Part shown: positions 21,827 through 34,864 of the stretch, one piece after another
How the letters are laid out: each line of letters begins with the position of its first letter
How positions within the stretch are numbered: the first letter of the stretch is position 1
NCBI RefSeq assembly: GCF_029784165.1
Contig: NC_073696.1
Span: 22,761,530-22,825,529 of the forward strand
Reading direction: 5' to 3'
Length of the DNA stretch: 64,000 nt
Source: Wyeomyia smithii
Taxonomy: Eukaryota > Arthropoda > Insecta > Diptera > Culicidae
Made by a program: the position numbers and the translations under genes
The notes under the pieces: model-generated
Told to the model about the DNA's origin: nothing
Seen by the model: the letters and a program-made list of their open reading frames with translations, nothing else
Databases searched by the model: none

Positions 21827-23050
21827 GCTAATATAATTACTCATATTTTCATAATGCAAAGGCTATGCTTAAGATTAAATGTGTCATGTCCAACACACAT
21901 TCATTGTACAAGTTTCAATCTTAATCATCAGTTGTGCCAATTTCGCACCATTCAACTTTTGCGTGTGAACTCTCTATTCAATGTTTTCTAGATTTTTTGA
22001 GAACGTTTTTCTTTTGATCATCCTTGAATCTTTATATTAGGTCGTTACAAATGTAATTTTCATTTTATGTCACCCCTCCCCCCCCCCCCTTCAAAAATCT
22101 TGAATATTGGCGGGGGAAGGAAAAAAGCTCATACCGTTTTATTCATTTTTTTTGTTTTCCGACAGCATTAATGCTTAATTTAGCAATGAACAAGTCCAAT
22201 GACATAGAGAGTGTCGCCAAAAGGCAAGCGAAATAGATAATAATAATAAAGTGTTATTTTTCTACATTTATTTGAGTGCAAGTTACAAACGTCATAACTT
22301 GCACACAAACTTTTATCAAAGATATTTCTTTTTTTTTCGTCTCGGTGTTATTTATTTTTTGCCACCCCCTTCGCTAAGTTTGATAACCTTGGACCTAAAA
22401 AGAATTCGAAATTTGTATCAGCCTTATTTTAAAACATCAATAAACTACTTCGAAACCCTTTCAAGACATTTTTGAGACTTTCCACAATTCGAGTGTTTTT
22501 TAGATTTTCATTCTCTAGGCTAATCACGACTTAAAACTTTTCCGAAATTGTTACAAATTTTGGAAACCTTTCTGATTTCGTTTCTTCTCTATATTTCGCT
22601 TTATTTTTCGGGACACTGTTGATAGGGATACTGTCCTGAATTAGCAGGGCATGTCTTGATCCGAGTAGGGCGTCCTGATTATTTGTAATGTCCTGATTTT
22701 CTTGAGATCAATTCTGCAGGGTAACAATAATATGCACAATAAATTTTCGGTTCCGGGACACAACGATTAATGCAAACGAATTTTTTCACAGCGAGCAACT
22801 TAACTTTTCGAAGTCGTCACTGAGTGCCAATGATGCTTTAGCGATGTTTTTGCGGTTGAGAATGTAGATGCTTCTATAGTTCATCAACTTCATGCAATGA
22901 ATTGGCTCAAATCAAATAATTTCGATATTAAATCAGACATCTCTTTTCTTTCAATGACCGGACTTTCATTGAAAATTGACGCCGCTGACGCTGAAGGTCG
23001 TTTCAACTTGAGACAGTGAAAATGCGGTTTTTGTCACTTTCTTTTGCAAG
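21827..23050. other. AT-rich non-coding interval
   Basis: Homopolymer C and T runs and unremarkable AT-rich DNA. No gene or named repeat seen. Confidence 0.4.
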
Positions 23051-23759
23051 GTCGAAAATTTGCAGCACTGGCGTTGATGCTTTTCAAGAATTCGCGGAAA
23101 GCGTTTTTTTTTTTCAGTCATAATTCTCTATCAGGCCGTCAGTAGTGTGCCTCTAGGCTTCTACTTACTTGGATAATCGTGTGCCGTCTATCAGTGTCTG
23201 GTCTAATGCTAATTGATCTAATATCAAAATGTTTGCTTCGCTATAGAATTGCATTAGCTTTTAGCATTTCCAAGGTCCAATTTTCAGCGACGATGGCAGT
23301 TTCGCAAACCAACTCAAAAAGTGACAAGATGAATAATGCACCAATTTAAAATTAGCGTCCTTTATTAGTGAATTAGCGCAATGGTGCTATAAACCACTGA
23401 GCAGTGTCGAAAATTTGCAGCACTGGCGTTGATGCTTTTCAAGAATTCGCGGAAAGCGTTTTTTTTTTCAGTCATAATTCTCTATCAGGCCGTCAGTAGT
23501 GTGCCTCTAGGCTTCTACTTACTTGGATAATCGTGTGCCGTCTATCAGTGTCTGGTCTAATGCTAATTGATCTAATATCAAAATGTTTGCTTCGCTATAG
23601 AATTGCATTAGCTTTTAGCATTTCCAAGGTCCAATTTTCAGCGACGATGGCAGTTTCGCAAACCAACTCAAAAAGTGACAAGATGAATAATGCACCAATT
23701 TAAAATTAGCGTCCTTTATTAGTGAATTAGCGCAATGGTGCTATAAACCACTGAGCAGT
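23051..23759. repeat. Near-perfect 355-bp tandem duplication
   Basis: 23051-23405 is repeated at 23406-23759. By eye the copies differ only in a poly-T run (11 versus 10 T). No frame spans them. Either a very recent local duplication or an assembly artefact. Confidence 0.9.
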
Positions 23760-26700
23760 GTTTTGATACCTTAATTAAATTAATATGATTTTCAAGTCAC
23801 CAATAAAATCTGTGTAGTGTCAATTTTCAACAAGCGTACGTATAATTACCGGTTGTGGTGACATCAACTAGAGCGATAAAACCCACCAATAAGTAGGCCA
23901 TTATTTAGAGCCGCAATAAAACTTTGAATTCCCTAGCCCAAAGCACAGAATGCAATTTCTTCATGAAACTCAGCGTGTAATGACGGGGGTAACAAGTGAA
24001 GTCTCGTTTACCGGCAGTTAGATTGCATTTTCTGTCAGTTAACCACCAACGAGTATTACCATCATGTTCTTCTACTCTCACGGTACCGCCATCAAGCAGT
24101 ACCGTCCCGGCCCGACTGACGTTGATAATCCAATCGATAAACACAGACGACCGCCAGTCACTCAGTCAATGTCATCCGTGCGCAATGCAATCCATCAAAG
24201 GTGGCCGCACCAAATGAGACAACTAGCAGTGCTATCTTGATTATTTTCGGTAATCTTGATTAGTTTTTCTTCCTGGCCAATAGGCTCGAAATAATGTACG
24301 GAGTGATTAGTGTCGTGAATAAAATAAATAGTCTGCTCACCTTTATCGCCTGTAGTCATTCTCTAAACAACAAATACACCCCCTGTCTTCTGTCTACTGC
24401 TGCACCACACGCTGAGCTTGCTGTTGTACTGAAGCTTCTTCTCCGAGGTACACACCTGAAGCGGATAGAAATAGACAAAAATATCGATTAGGATGATATT
24501 GGACACTTCTAGGGCTAAACACCTTGTAGCAATTCACTGTCTACAGTTGAGTTGAGGTTAAAAATCGGAACCTCCCCCATAGGCACACAGTGACGCAGTA
24601 CAAAAGAGCCGTGCGCCAACGATTTACGACACGCGGTCGCTACCCGTAGATGTAGCGCTTAATAATGAACCGCTTCGAAGCAGATTCCCCCTCCCCCTCT
24701 TCATACGGGACATCCGAATGCATGCCCACCCCTGAAAGTTGGAGTCTGTTTAGCCTCTACTCCATCAACATCGATGGCATTGCTGTTGCACGGGGGAAAA
24801 ACAGTTCGCTGATCTTTTCCAACAGGTTTTAGGTTCAGGAGAGAGAAAAAACACGGAACGGAATGAATAAACAATTTTTTTTTCTACAATGCTTCTCTAG
24901 CCTGGCAGCTCTGGCAGCACTATTGGATGAGAAGCCTTCAATAACAACGTAATAAACTAAAAACGTGAGGCGCAAACATATCATTTGCCCAAAACAAACA
25001 CGTGCCAGAACCGAGATTGCGAGTGGGATGGCAAGTACCTACTATAAGTATACTCGAGACATGCTTATCTTGTCCAACGCAAATTGCGAACGCAATTTTT
25101 TTGCTGGCAGACTAATCCAATTTGTGTCTCACCAACATTTTGTTCACTAGCGAAATTATACTATTTTTCAACCTTTTCGGGAGTTCAATACTCTTTATGA
25201 TTTGTGCGCTGTTTTTGAACCGCGATGACGATTGTTAAGGCTGGTTTTTCTCGTCTCTGTCAATGTTTATAGTAATCTTGAATTTGGTTAAAAATAGTTT
25301 AAAAGTGCGTTCAAGGACCAAAACAGAAAATGATTTCAAATTTATCTCAAAATCTACAAGTTAGAAAAGGCCAAAATAATGCAAATTTGATAAAATTAAA
25401 ATGTAGCAAGAAAAGATTTTGTGGTATTCTAATACTGTTAATCAGTTAGTCGGTGATATGATCGGCGCACAGGTCTAGTTCGAAACCCCGTAGTCACTGT
25501 CTCACCTCACGTGCCTCGCATTCCAAACAACAGGTTGCTTCTGTCTGTCGCCCCTAACCCCAACCAGATTGCCTTCCCCCTCAGGGTCGAAGGGGGAAAA
25601 ACCTTCCTACCATCGAGTTCTTCGTGTTCCCGAGGTAACAACAACCGAAGCAGCGCTCGGCACGCCCAACCTGCGGTGCGGCACGATTAAACCTGATTTA
25701 TCGTTCCGTGGGTTTTTTTTAGCTTCGCCCGAGTAGCTAACAAGTCGTTAACGCGTGTATGATCGTGAAGGAATCCGCTTTCCAAGTGAATCTCGAATGG
25801 ATCTACCGTCTTCGGGTCGAGCGACCAGGGCTACAGGATGACATAGCATCCCCTGCAAGATCGCCTTCGAAGTCGACCAAACGCGCCATTCTGGATGGAA
25901 GGCAACACAAGGTATCACTCTTCACTGGCTGTGAGCCTAAATTTTTATCGATTCGCGGTAATTCCTCATTAAAACTCAGTTCCACTGTGCAAAACAACTT
26001 TGTTTCCGCGCAAAATAATAACCTTCACATTTAAAAGCTGTACGAATTGGCTGCATTTATCATGCGCGGACTCTTGGAAGTTCCAAGTCTTCTTTCCACT
26101 GCTTCTTACCATTGGCCGCGGGCTCGACCAGGTTACCCAAGAGCTGTGTACACTGCGTGCTCACCATCAACCGACAGTACATCATGTGACCGAGCGAGAG
26201 GAGGCGGGAGCCGGAAAGGCGAACAAGATCTGATCGAAAGGTCATAAAACTTGCGGAAAAAATCCCCGCCGGATCATTCATTCCAAAATAAAAAGGAGAA
26301 GAAATTTCGCATTTACGCAATAAACTTCGAGTCACGAGACGTGGCGCCCCCGGTTTTGGTTATTGACGCGCATGTAGCCAAAAGCGGGTCAGAAACGTGC
26401 TAATAAATCATGAATTATTCATACCCGCTAGCAGACCGGCTCGGAGAATAGGATAGCAGGCGGTGGAATTTGATGCGTGAATCATCATGCTCCGTTTGGT
26501 ACCCGGTAACCGAAAAGTGTCATACACATGTGCGTTGCTAAGCTAGTGTTGCTGTAAACAACGAGCCGAAGTCATCGGGTGTTTGATGACGTTAAATTGA
26601 AGTGTGTCATTTGGATATTGAAATTTGTTTTTTTGTGCAATTATTGAAAATTTTTACCGAATGGAATGCCCACCTGAATCAGGTTGGTATTGTGATATGT

Positions 26701-29480
26701 TATACATAGTAAGCGCCAATATTCAGCCTGCAGCGTGCTGTGTGGGGAGCTTTCCGCTTCGCTGGTGGTCACATTGCCAATGGCGAAATAAATGATGCTA
26801 TCCGACCTTAGATACATCCGGAAGCGATATGAAAAAACAGTTACACGATTGGATGATTAATTGTAGATGTATTATCTTCTCGCTACGGAGCAGTGCATGA
26901 TACATCTGCGCATTAACTTACTATGCATCTCCGTAATGAAACATTGAACACGATTCTTCTTTTTAGCTGAACTGAATTTGGTTGACATTTGTTTGTTAAA
27001 TGGCGTAATGCGGCCGATTTTGCGCACTCGCACTAAAAATCCTCTCGAGACTTAGCTGAATTATTATTATTCTTTAAACACGGGTAAATAGGCGAAATGC
27101 AAAGGATCTCAAAGCTCAATCGATAGTTTGGAACGTCGAATAACGCGAGGTGCGTATAGTTTCGGTTCCTGTCTGTTCTGGAAAAGTAATAGGCTGAGAA
27201 TAAAAAACGAAGCACATCCAAGTTGCTGACAGCAGTTCGAACTAGGCGCCGACTCGCCGACTCGCCGTCGAAAGTACTCGTTCATTCGTATTGCTTGATC
27301 GCATGTTTGATCAATTAATCGTAACTATTAATCAAATGAAGCGCAGTTAAACTCGTGAGTTCATAACCTAGTTAAAAAAAATTTATCTCAAACAATTTTA
27401 AAAAGAATATGAAGAGCGCATAAGCGATAAAACAAATCATAAAGATAAGCCATGTTTTATCATATAATTCAGTGATGCTGTCACACGATATGGGTCAATG
27501 CCACTTGAGACACACGTTGTCATCAAGTACGTGAAGTTTTTCAGCTGTTAAATGTTCGCTACATAATTGCAATTACATGCTGTACGCTACACTGCACAAA
27601 GCGACCGCATTATGACCATTTTCATCAGCTGTCTGTGGACCTGTGAATATCAGACATGAGAAGACTACCGCAATGTAGACTTCATGTCTGTATTGCGTTA
27701 AATAATGTATCAAAAAGTAATCAGACTAACATTCAAGCTGATTCGTAGAGCTAATGAATGTTTAACGACTTTAGTAACATAGGTTAGCTTATTTCCATTA
27801 TAAACTTTCTCTCAAAACAAAGTAACATCGTCAGTCAGAAGATGTATACTGATAGTTAGCCTAGAAAGTTAAAAATCCAACTCGAGAAAAGTTTCCTTGA
27901 AAGTAACTGACGAGAAAATTTCATTTCAATGACTCACAATTGACTTTTACACCATTTGATTGATACGAGCTTATCTAAAGATGTGACATTAGCGGTGTTT
28001 TGTCGAACAATGATTCACTAAAGCTGATTGAACAATCAACGAAAATTAAATGCTGGAACTGACGTAGAGTATCTTATATCATATGTCAATCATCTTTTTT
28101 AATAAGCTTTGATATTTGGGATTACAATTGAAATGATTTTGTAATGTCTTGGCGCTTCTGCATAGGTTTTTTTCTCTTAGTTGAATTTATACCATATAGT
28201 ACAAAACTAAAGTTCCAAAAGCAAGTGCTGTAGAATGAAACATAGCGCTTACTTCCGGGACTTCAATTTCATGGCAAACGATGCAGGTTTTAGTCTTGAT
28301 GTATTTAATCCAGGAGCCTGTTCTGGCTATTTTCAAGTGCAGGAAAAAACTTCAAAATTAACTTGGTACTTTTTAATTGTTAATCTGCGTTCGCTAGTGC
28401 CGAGTACTGCTTTTAATTTTGAAGACAAATTACTGTCTCTATGATGACACGCTCCTCGAATAACTTACAATTTTGGCAATGAACAATGGTCTATAAAATT
28501 GTAGCTTTCATTAACTGATTCCTACTGCGTGCGTTTGTGCAATAATATCCCCCTTCACACTTTTCAAGACGATAAAGCTAGCGGCTTTCTTATTGATTAT
28601 TTGTATTATGAATCCCTCTGTAATCTATTTTCTTAGTCGTAAGAAAGGTTAATTTAAGCTTATGTTTAATTTTAAACGAAAATTTATCCATCCCGTAAAA
28701 CAAATCCGCCATGTTTCATCTTCGGTAGGTAAGGTCAGGGTTGTGCGCCCGGCACATATTTTTTATGAACGAAGCAAACATGCAGCAACAATAACAACAA
28801 CAGCACCTCGAAAAGGAGGCTCGTCTGTGGCTCTACAACGCTGCCATTGAAACAGCCGGCCGGCCAGCCAGCCGGCTTTCTACGAAGGGAACACTACACT
28901 GCTGAATGAGAGTAGTGAGAAAGAAACGGCACTAAGTTGGTAGCACCACGGAATCATACACACGAAAGGAAAGGTCGAGAAACCGGTGCAATATGAGACC
29001 GGCAATTATTATTTTTGCAGGCAGAAGTGCACTGCTGCACACACACTCATCGTCGTCTGTGTTGGATTTAAAATTATGCAATTCATGTTCCGTTCTATTT
29101 GCTTCTACGCTAGTGCTGCCTTCTCTGCGTGTGCAAATCGAAACGAGCGGGGAAATTTGGCGGTTTTTTGGGTATCATGCCGGCTGTGGAGTCACATGCG
29201 AAGATTAGATACGTTGAAAATAAGCACGTGTTTGTGAAGCTCAAAATTTTATGGTAGGCGAATGCGGAGTACACAAAATATAACATTATAAATAACCGCG
29301 CGGAGGTCGCCTTTTCACGCTTCATTGCTGATAAATTTCGACACAATCCCATTTAGTGTCTGAAGGCACACCGAATCAAAATGACTTCGCGACTGTGGTA
29401 AGCGTCGCGGCCAACGCGAATTGTTTACATCAAATAAATACTTCGAAAACCGTCAGTATATTAACATTTCTATAAATATT
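23760..29480. other. Mostly unique non-coding DNA
   Basis: No recognisable gene or transposon. A minus-strand 79-codon frame at 23905-24144 and plus-strand frames at 25759-26247 and 28235-28444 show no known domain. Low repeat content over about 6 kb contrasts with the flanks and would fit a large intron or regulatory region. Confidence 0.4.
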
Positions 29481-29811
29481 CAAACACCCGTACTCGCGAA
29501 CCTTATTGCAGAAAAAAAGGTGAATCCAACGATCGGCATGAGTCTCGTGCAATTGCTACCGGTTTGGACAGAAATGATGACAAAAAATTGAATTAAACCC
29601 ACTTTTTGCTCTTCTGCGCTGGCTCTGGAATTCGGCCGCTTAGTCACTGGTTCACTAAGACACAACACTGGACTACGTGTGGATGGGGTAAGAGTACAAC
29701 TAATAATACTAAACTGTACACGACCTCGAACGATGGGCAACACTTTTCACTTTTTTGCTCACCACCTTTTTTTCACTCGAAACTCTGCACACTTCAGTTT
29801 TCTCGAAATTC

Positions 29812-29848
29812 ACGTCCTCTCGAGCCGAATGCGAGTAGCAAACTGAAC
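29812..29848 (-). promoter_or_regulatory. Inr + DPE core promoter, start predicted at 29844
   Basis: On the minus strand TTCAGTT gives an initiator with A+1 at 29844. GGACGT follows at exactly +28 to +33, a full match to the insect DPE consensus RGWYVT. The downstream 150 nt are rich in AGTGAAAA-type words (GTGAAAAGTGTTGC), common in insect 5' UTRs, and the upstream 400 bp are GC- and CpG-rich. It could drive a distal non-coding first exon of the transporter 27 kb away, or an unseen gene. Confidence 0.5.
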
Positions 29849-29889
29849 CGTCGTTTTCGATCAATCGCCAGTCTCAGCCAACTCAGTAG

Positions 29890-30345
29890 GCGATGCTGAT
29901 GAACCACCCAACCCAATGCGAACCAGAATATGTACGCTACCGCGAAGCAAGCGCGGAGTCGGGCGCGGTGATCGCTGGTGCTGCTGCTACTACTGATACA
30001 ACAACGCCGTTGCTATGTCTCGCGCGAGTTCGACGTCGAGCGTGGTCGTATTCGTTTTGGTTGTTCTTCATTCTTCTCCGCAAGCCGCTTTGTTTCGTAT
30101 AGCTTCTTTGAGGTTATTATCAATCGGTATGCGGCCCTGTATGCCGTCATTCATTCCGTTCCGCTCGGTTCACGTGTCAGCCGCGGCTAAATTCATCCGT
30201 GCGCGTGAGTATTGGTGTGGAACAATTTTCATTTCACATTCGTTCGACGTGAACGTGAACGCGCGACGACGCCTTCCTGTATGTACAGCAACGGCGAGAA
30301 TCATTCAAACTGCAATGCGGTGCGGAGGCATCCGATGAAATTAAC
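29890..30345. promoter_or_regulatory. CpG-rich block upstream of the 29844 start
   Basis: Markedly richer in CG words than the rest of the window (for example CGCGCGAGTTCGACGTCGAG and GAACGCGCGACGACGCC). It lies immediately upstream of the predicted minus-strand start. Overlapping plus-strand frames of about 60-107 codons are probably compositional. Confidence 0.35.
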
Positions 30346-30599
30346 CTTTTGCTGGGGATGAACACGCGACTCAGTGGGGCGCTGTAAGCATGATGACATG
30401 TAGCCGTTTGTTATCAGTTTATCTCAAGTCATCAGTTTTAAGTAAATTCTTACAGTAAATCATCAAACTGATTGGAAAATGTCGATGAGACTGGATTAAT
30501 CTCTACTAACAAAACTTCAGGACGTCAAATTGGATTAAGCAAAATTGTTCTATATTTGATCCATCTAACGACACATAGATGATTAAAAAAAATCACAGG

Positions 30600-31810
30600 A
30601 GGGTTGTGTGCAAAGCCACGACCGCAAGGTTGAAGTAGAATACTTTTACAAGAAAGATAACCCGGCTGCTTGCGTTTTAGTCATTTTGAAATCGGATTTG
30701 TTTCTGATATACCGTTTGTTAAATTATTTCCAGTTATACCATTCTACAACGTTCGAAAATTTTTATTCCGTATGTCGTAATACTAATGTACGAAAAAAAC
30801 GTACGTGTCGCATGGAAGCAGACTGTTGCGTGTTTGATACTGCTGATGATAGACATGAGTATGAAGGTCGAAATTCTGCTATGATGTCTAACCAAAACCG
30901 TCTTCTTCAAGGCGTTACATCCTTGTTAATGAAGTGTTGTGAGTTTTCTAAAACATACTTAGCATAGTGAGCAGAACGTGCCGAACTTTTCTGTTTAAAA
31001 TCGGATTTGTTTCGTTTATACCGCTTGTTATGCACAGTATCAACAAATCGTAATAAACATCACACTGCTCTGCATGTGCAGTAGCATCTAACCTCAGTTG
31101 CAGTTTATTGATAACCATTCATTATGCTCTTCCAAAAACATTTAGTAGTCTCGAAAAAGGCCGATTGCTGCAATTAGAATTTTCATTCAATTATTGCATA
31201 AATGCTTCATGGTCAGATATACTCGCTGCAACTGCTACGTAGCCATGCCACAATTGTGGCCGCTATACGCTGCCATTGGTAACGCTGCTCCTGCATCAGC
31301 TGGTCCAGCTGCTATCGATGCTGAGATCCGCTGCAACTGTGGCCGCTATCCGCTATCGCTGGTACCCACTGCACTGCTATTGCTGCTGCTAAGGGATGAC
31401 TGCTGTTGTCGCTGTCTAGAACTATTATGAGCGGCTTCGGCTGAAACAGGCTCTTATATAGGCCAAATAGCATATTTTAAATTGCAAAGGTATATGATTC
31501 TATCGACCGTGCTTGGGAAGCAATCATACAACGACCAATCAGAGGTCGAATTTTTCGTTTTAACAAGGCTCGGCTATTTTCAATAGTACAATAGTTTGAA
31601 TAATAAAATTACAATTATCTTCATTTGGAAAGAATCTTAGAAGATTTTCCAATCTATTGCTGCAAGAACGAAGGAAATCCATCGAATACTAACCGATTTA
31701 TTAGCATTTGAAATTGGACATATTTTTCACTTTTTTCGGTTTTAGATTTTCATTTCACATCCTTATGTAGCCGAACTTCCTGAGAGAAGTATTCTACTTC
31801 AAAAACTATT
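30600..31810 (-). mobile_element. Inverted copy of the CCAAT/TATA module element
   Basis: Outer palindromic words TTGAAGTAGAATACTT (30629) and AAGTATTCTACTTCAA (31786) match those bounding the larger array at 40877 and 44230, in the opposite orientation. Reading on the minus strand: CTCTGATTGGTCG (reverse CCAAT) near 31540, TATATAAGAG at 31451-31460, then GCCGCTCATAATAGTTCT and a region rich in AGCGGATAGCGGCCACA words. The end flank GCAAAGCCACGACCGCAAGG also matches 44233-44253. Confidence 0.7.
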
Positions 31811-32238
31811 TGAAATATGAAAAATCGAAGGAAAGTGGCAAGATTGGCAGAAATACAGAATATAAAAAAAATACGACCAAGCTTAAAGATTGAAATTAAA
31901 TTAACACAGCATTAGTTCTATCGAAAATTTGATCAAATTATCAAGACGCTAAAAATTATCTAGCTTTACTTAACAGTGCCTTGATAAAAAAAATTAACCT
32001 AATTAGATAACTCTTATCAAAATTTTTGATTGGTTGAAACACACAGAAAGTATAATTTGGATCATCGGAGACATCTGAATATGACAACACATATCAGAAC
32101 AGTTACAATACAAATTGCATGGAAATGGACAGTAGTTTTTCGTAAATCTACAATTCGGGAACCTCGGAACATTTTTAATATTTACTAGAGTCGAACAAAA
32201 AAGAATAGTAGGAGGGTGGTATTCAAGACACGACCGCA

Positions 32239-34746
32239 TGACGTTGACTACCGTATTCTTATATTCCATTAAAACAAATAGTGGAGGGAAATGCAACGCT
32301 TTTTTTACAAAACTTCAAGGCACCAAAAGGTGCCAGTTGCCGATTATTCTTGTTTACTGGTTATTCCGTCCTGAATTCCAGTCATTTTAATAGTTTGCAG
32401 TAGCCATGTATTACTAACAGCCACCAGCATTACGGGTGAAATTGGCACGAGATGACCGGTACTATTTTGTTTTTCCCCCTTTCAGCTGCTAACACCTAGC
32501 GCTGTCGTAAAATTAACACCAACACAAACATGCATTTTTGCAAGGTTTTTTTCCGCTAGCAGCAGCATTTTGTAAAACAGAAAATTCAATTAACCGCTTC
32601 TATTATAAAACTTCGAGGCACCAAAAGGTGCCAGTTGCCGATTATTCTCGTTTACTGGTTAGTCCGTCCAGAATTCCAGCCATTTTAGTATTTTGCAGTA
32701 GCCACCAGCATAACGGGTGAAACCGGCACGAGATGACCGGTACAATTTTGTTTTTCTTCCTTTCAGCTGCTAACACCTAGCGTCCGTATGTAACCGGTAC
32801 GGTTTAGTAATGGAACTGATGGGGTGAAATGTTCGAACGATACCTTTTATACCAAGGCTTCGTTAGATAATTAGAAAGAAGGAGGGGCTACATAGATGAT
32901 GAAATGGTAGAGACAAATGTTTCTTGAAAGCTGCGCCGGCCGCTGTAGTAATATTAACACCAACACAAACATGCATTTTTGCAAGGTTTTATCCGCCAGC
33001 AGCAGCATTTTGTAAGACAGAAAATTCAATTAGCCGCTTCTATTACACAATTTTGAGGCACCAAAAGGGGCCAGTTGCCGAATATATCCTTGTTTTTGGT
33101 TAGTCCGTCCAGAATTCTTTCAAGATAGCGTCCGTATGTAACCGGTACGGTTTAGTAATGAAACTGATGGGGTGAAATGTTTGAACGATACGTTTCATAC
33201 CAAGGCTTCGTCAGATAATTAGAAAGAAGGAGGGGCTACATAGATGATGAAATGGTAGAGACAAATGTTTCTTGAAAGCTGCGCCGGCCGCTGTCGTAAT
33301 ATTAACACCAACACAAACATGCATTTTTGCAAGGTTTTTTTCCGCTAGCAGCAGCATTTGGTAAAACACAAAATTCAATTAGCCGCTTCTGTAACAAAAT
33401 TTCGAGGCACCAAAAGGTACCAGTTGCCGATTATTCTCGTTTACTGGTAGTCCGTCCAGAATTCCAGCCATTTTAGTATTTTGCAGTGCCATTTATTACT
33501 AACAGCGGGTGAAACCGGCACGAGATGACCGGTACTCTTTTGTCTTTCCTCCTTTCAGCTGCTAACATCTAGCGTCCACATGTCACTGGTGCGGTTTCGG
33601 AATCAAAATGATGGGGCGCCGGCCGCTGTCGTAAAATTAACACCAACAAAAAGATGCATATTTGCAAGGTTTTATCCGCCAGCAGCAGCATTTTGTAAAA
33701 CAGAAAATTCAAAAGCCGCTTCTATTACACAATTTCGAGGCACCAAAAGGTGCCAGTTGCCGAATATATCCTTGTTTTCTGGTTAGTCCGTCCAGAATTC
33801 TTTCAAGATAGCGTCCGTATGTAACCGGTACGGTTTAGTAATTAAACTGATGGGGTGAAATGTTCGAACGATTCGTTTTATATCAAGGCTTCGTCAGATA
33901 ATTAGAAAGAAGGAGGGGCTACATAGATGATGAAATGGTAGAGACAAATGTTTCTTGAAAGCTGCGCCGGCCGCTGTCGTAATATTAACACCAACACAAA
34001 CATGCATTTTTGCAAGGATTTTTCCGCTAGCAGCAGCATTTGGTAAAACACAAAATTCAATTAGCCGCTTCTGTAACAAAATTTCGAGGCACCAAAAGGT
34101 ACCAGTTGCCGATTATATTGTTGTTTTCTGGTTAGTCCGTCCAGATTTCCAGCCATTTAAGTGTTTTGCAGTAGCCATTTACTACTAAAAGCCACCAGCA
34201 TTACGGTGAAACCGGCACGAGATGACCGGTACTCGTTTGTCTTTCCTCCTTTCAGCTGCTATCACCTAGCGTCCGCATGTCACTGGTGCGGTTTTGGAAT
34301 TAAAATGATGGGGCGCCGGCCGCTGTCCTAAAATTAACACCAACAAAGAGATGCATATTTGCAAGGTTTTCTCCGCTAGCAGCAGCATAAACATCGGAAA
34401 CAGAAAGTGACAACAACAATAACAACAAAGTCAGATCGATTGTATCCGTTGGGTCGACTGTGCTTGGGAAGAGAGGTAGTGATTGGCTGCGCGGTATGAT
34501 TTAGACAATCGACATTGGTTACCAATTTTTCAATAGTGAATCTCAAAAAATAGTTTGTTTTTGTTACATAAATTTAACCGTAAAAGAATTTCTGATCGAT
34601 TGATGCCAAAACCTCGAAAACCTGATTATAGATGACTGCAAAATAAGCGCTCAAAACCTGACCACTTTTCTCTGGTTTTCCCTGGTTGAATTACTAGATT
34701 TTCAAATTCAGGGGCCTAACTTCGATATAGACGTTAGTCAACGTCA
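32239..34746. mobile_element. 2.5 kb internally repetitive element, copy 2
   Basis: Same termini and orientation as copy 1 at 4975-7491: TGACGTTGACTACCGT on the left, and the right end finishing GTTAGTCAACGTCA. About six internal units (GGCACCAAAAGGTGCC-type core near 32318, 32617, 33057, 33405, 33738, 34088). It lacks the hAT insertion of copy 1 and so shows the uninterrupted site. No coding frame. Confidence 0.75.
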
Positions 34747-34864
34747 ATATTAGAGTCAACAGAAATTAATTGTGCTTTTACAGTTTAAAAATATTGAAAT
34801 TCATTCGCAAAGAATCAAGAAAATGTCAGATTATTTCATCGTCACTAACCAGAATTATATACAT

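Noticed and set aside
23905..24144. 79-codon minus-strand frame with Trp- and Cys-containing stretch
   Set aside because: No domain recognised, no good splice sites in phase; left as unsupported.
25440..25510. Possible tRNA or SINE relic with GTTCGAAACCCC
   Set aside because: A box too degenerate and no acceptor stem or flanking duplication.
30608..30967. 119-codon plus-strand frame
   Set aside because: Lies within the inverted module element, antisense to its inferred direction; no known domain.
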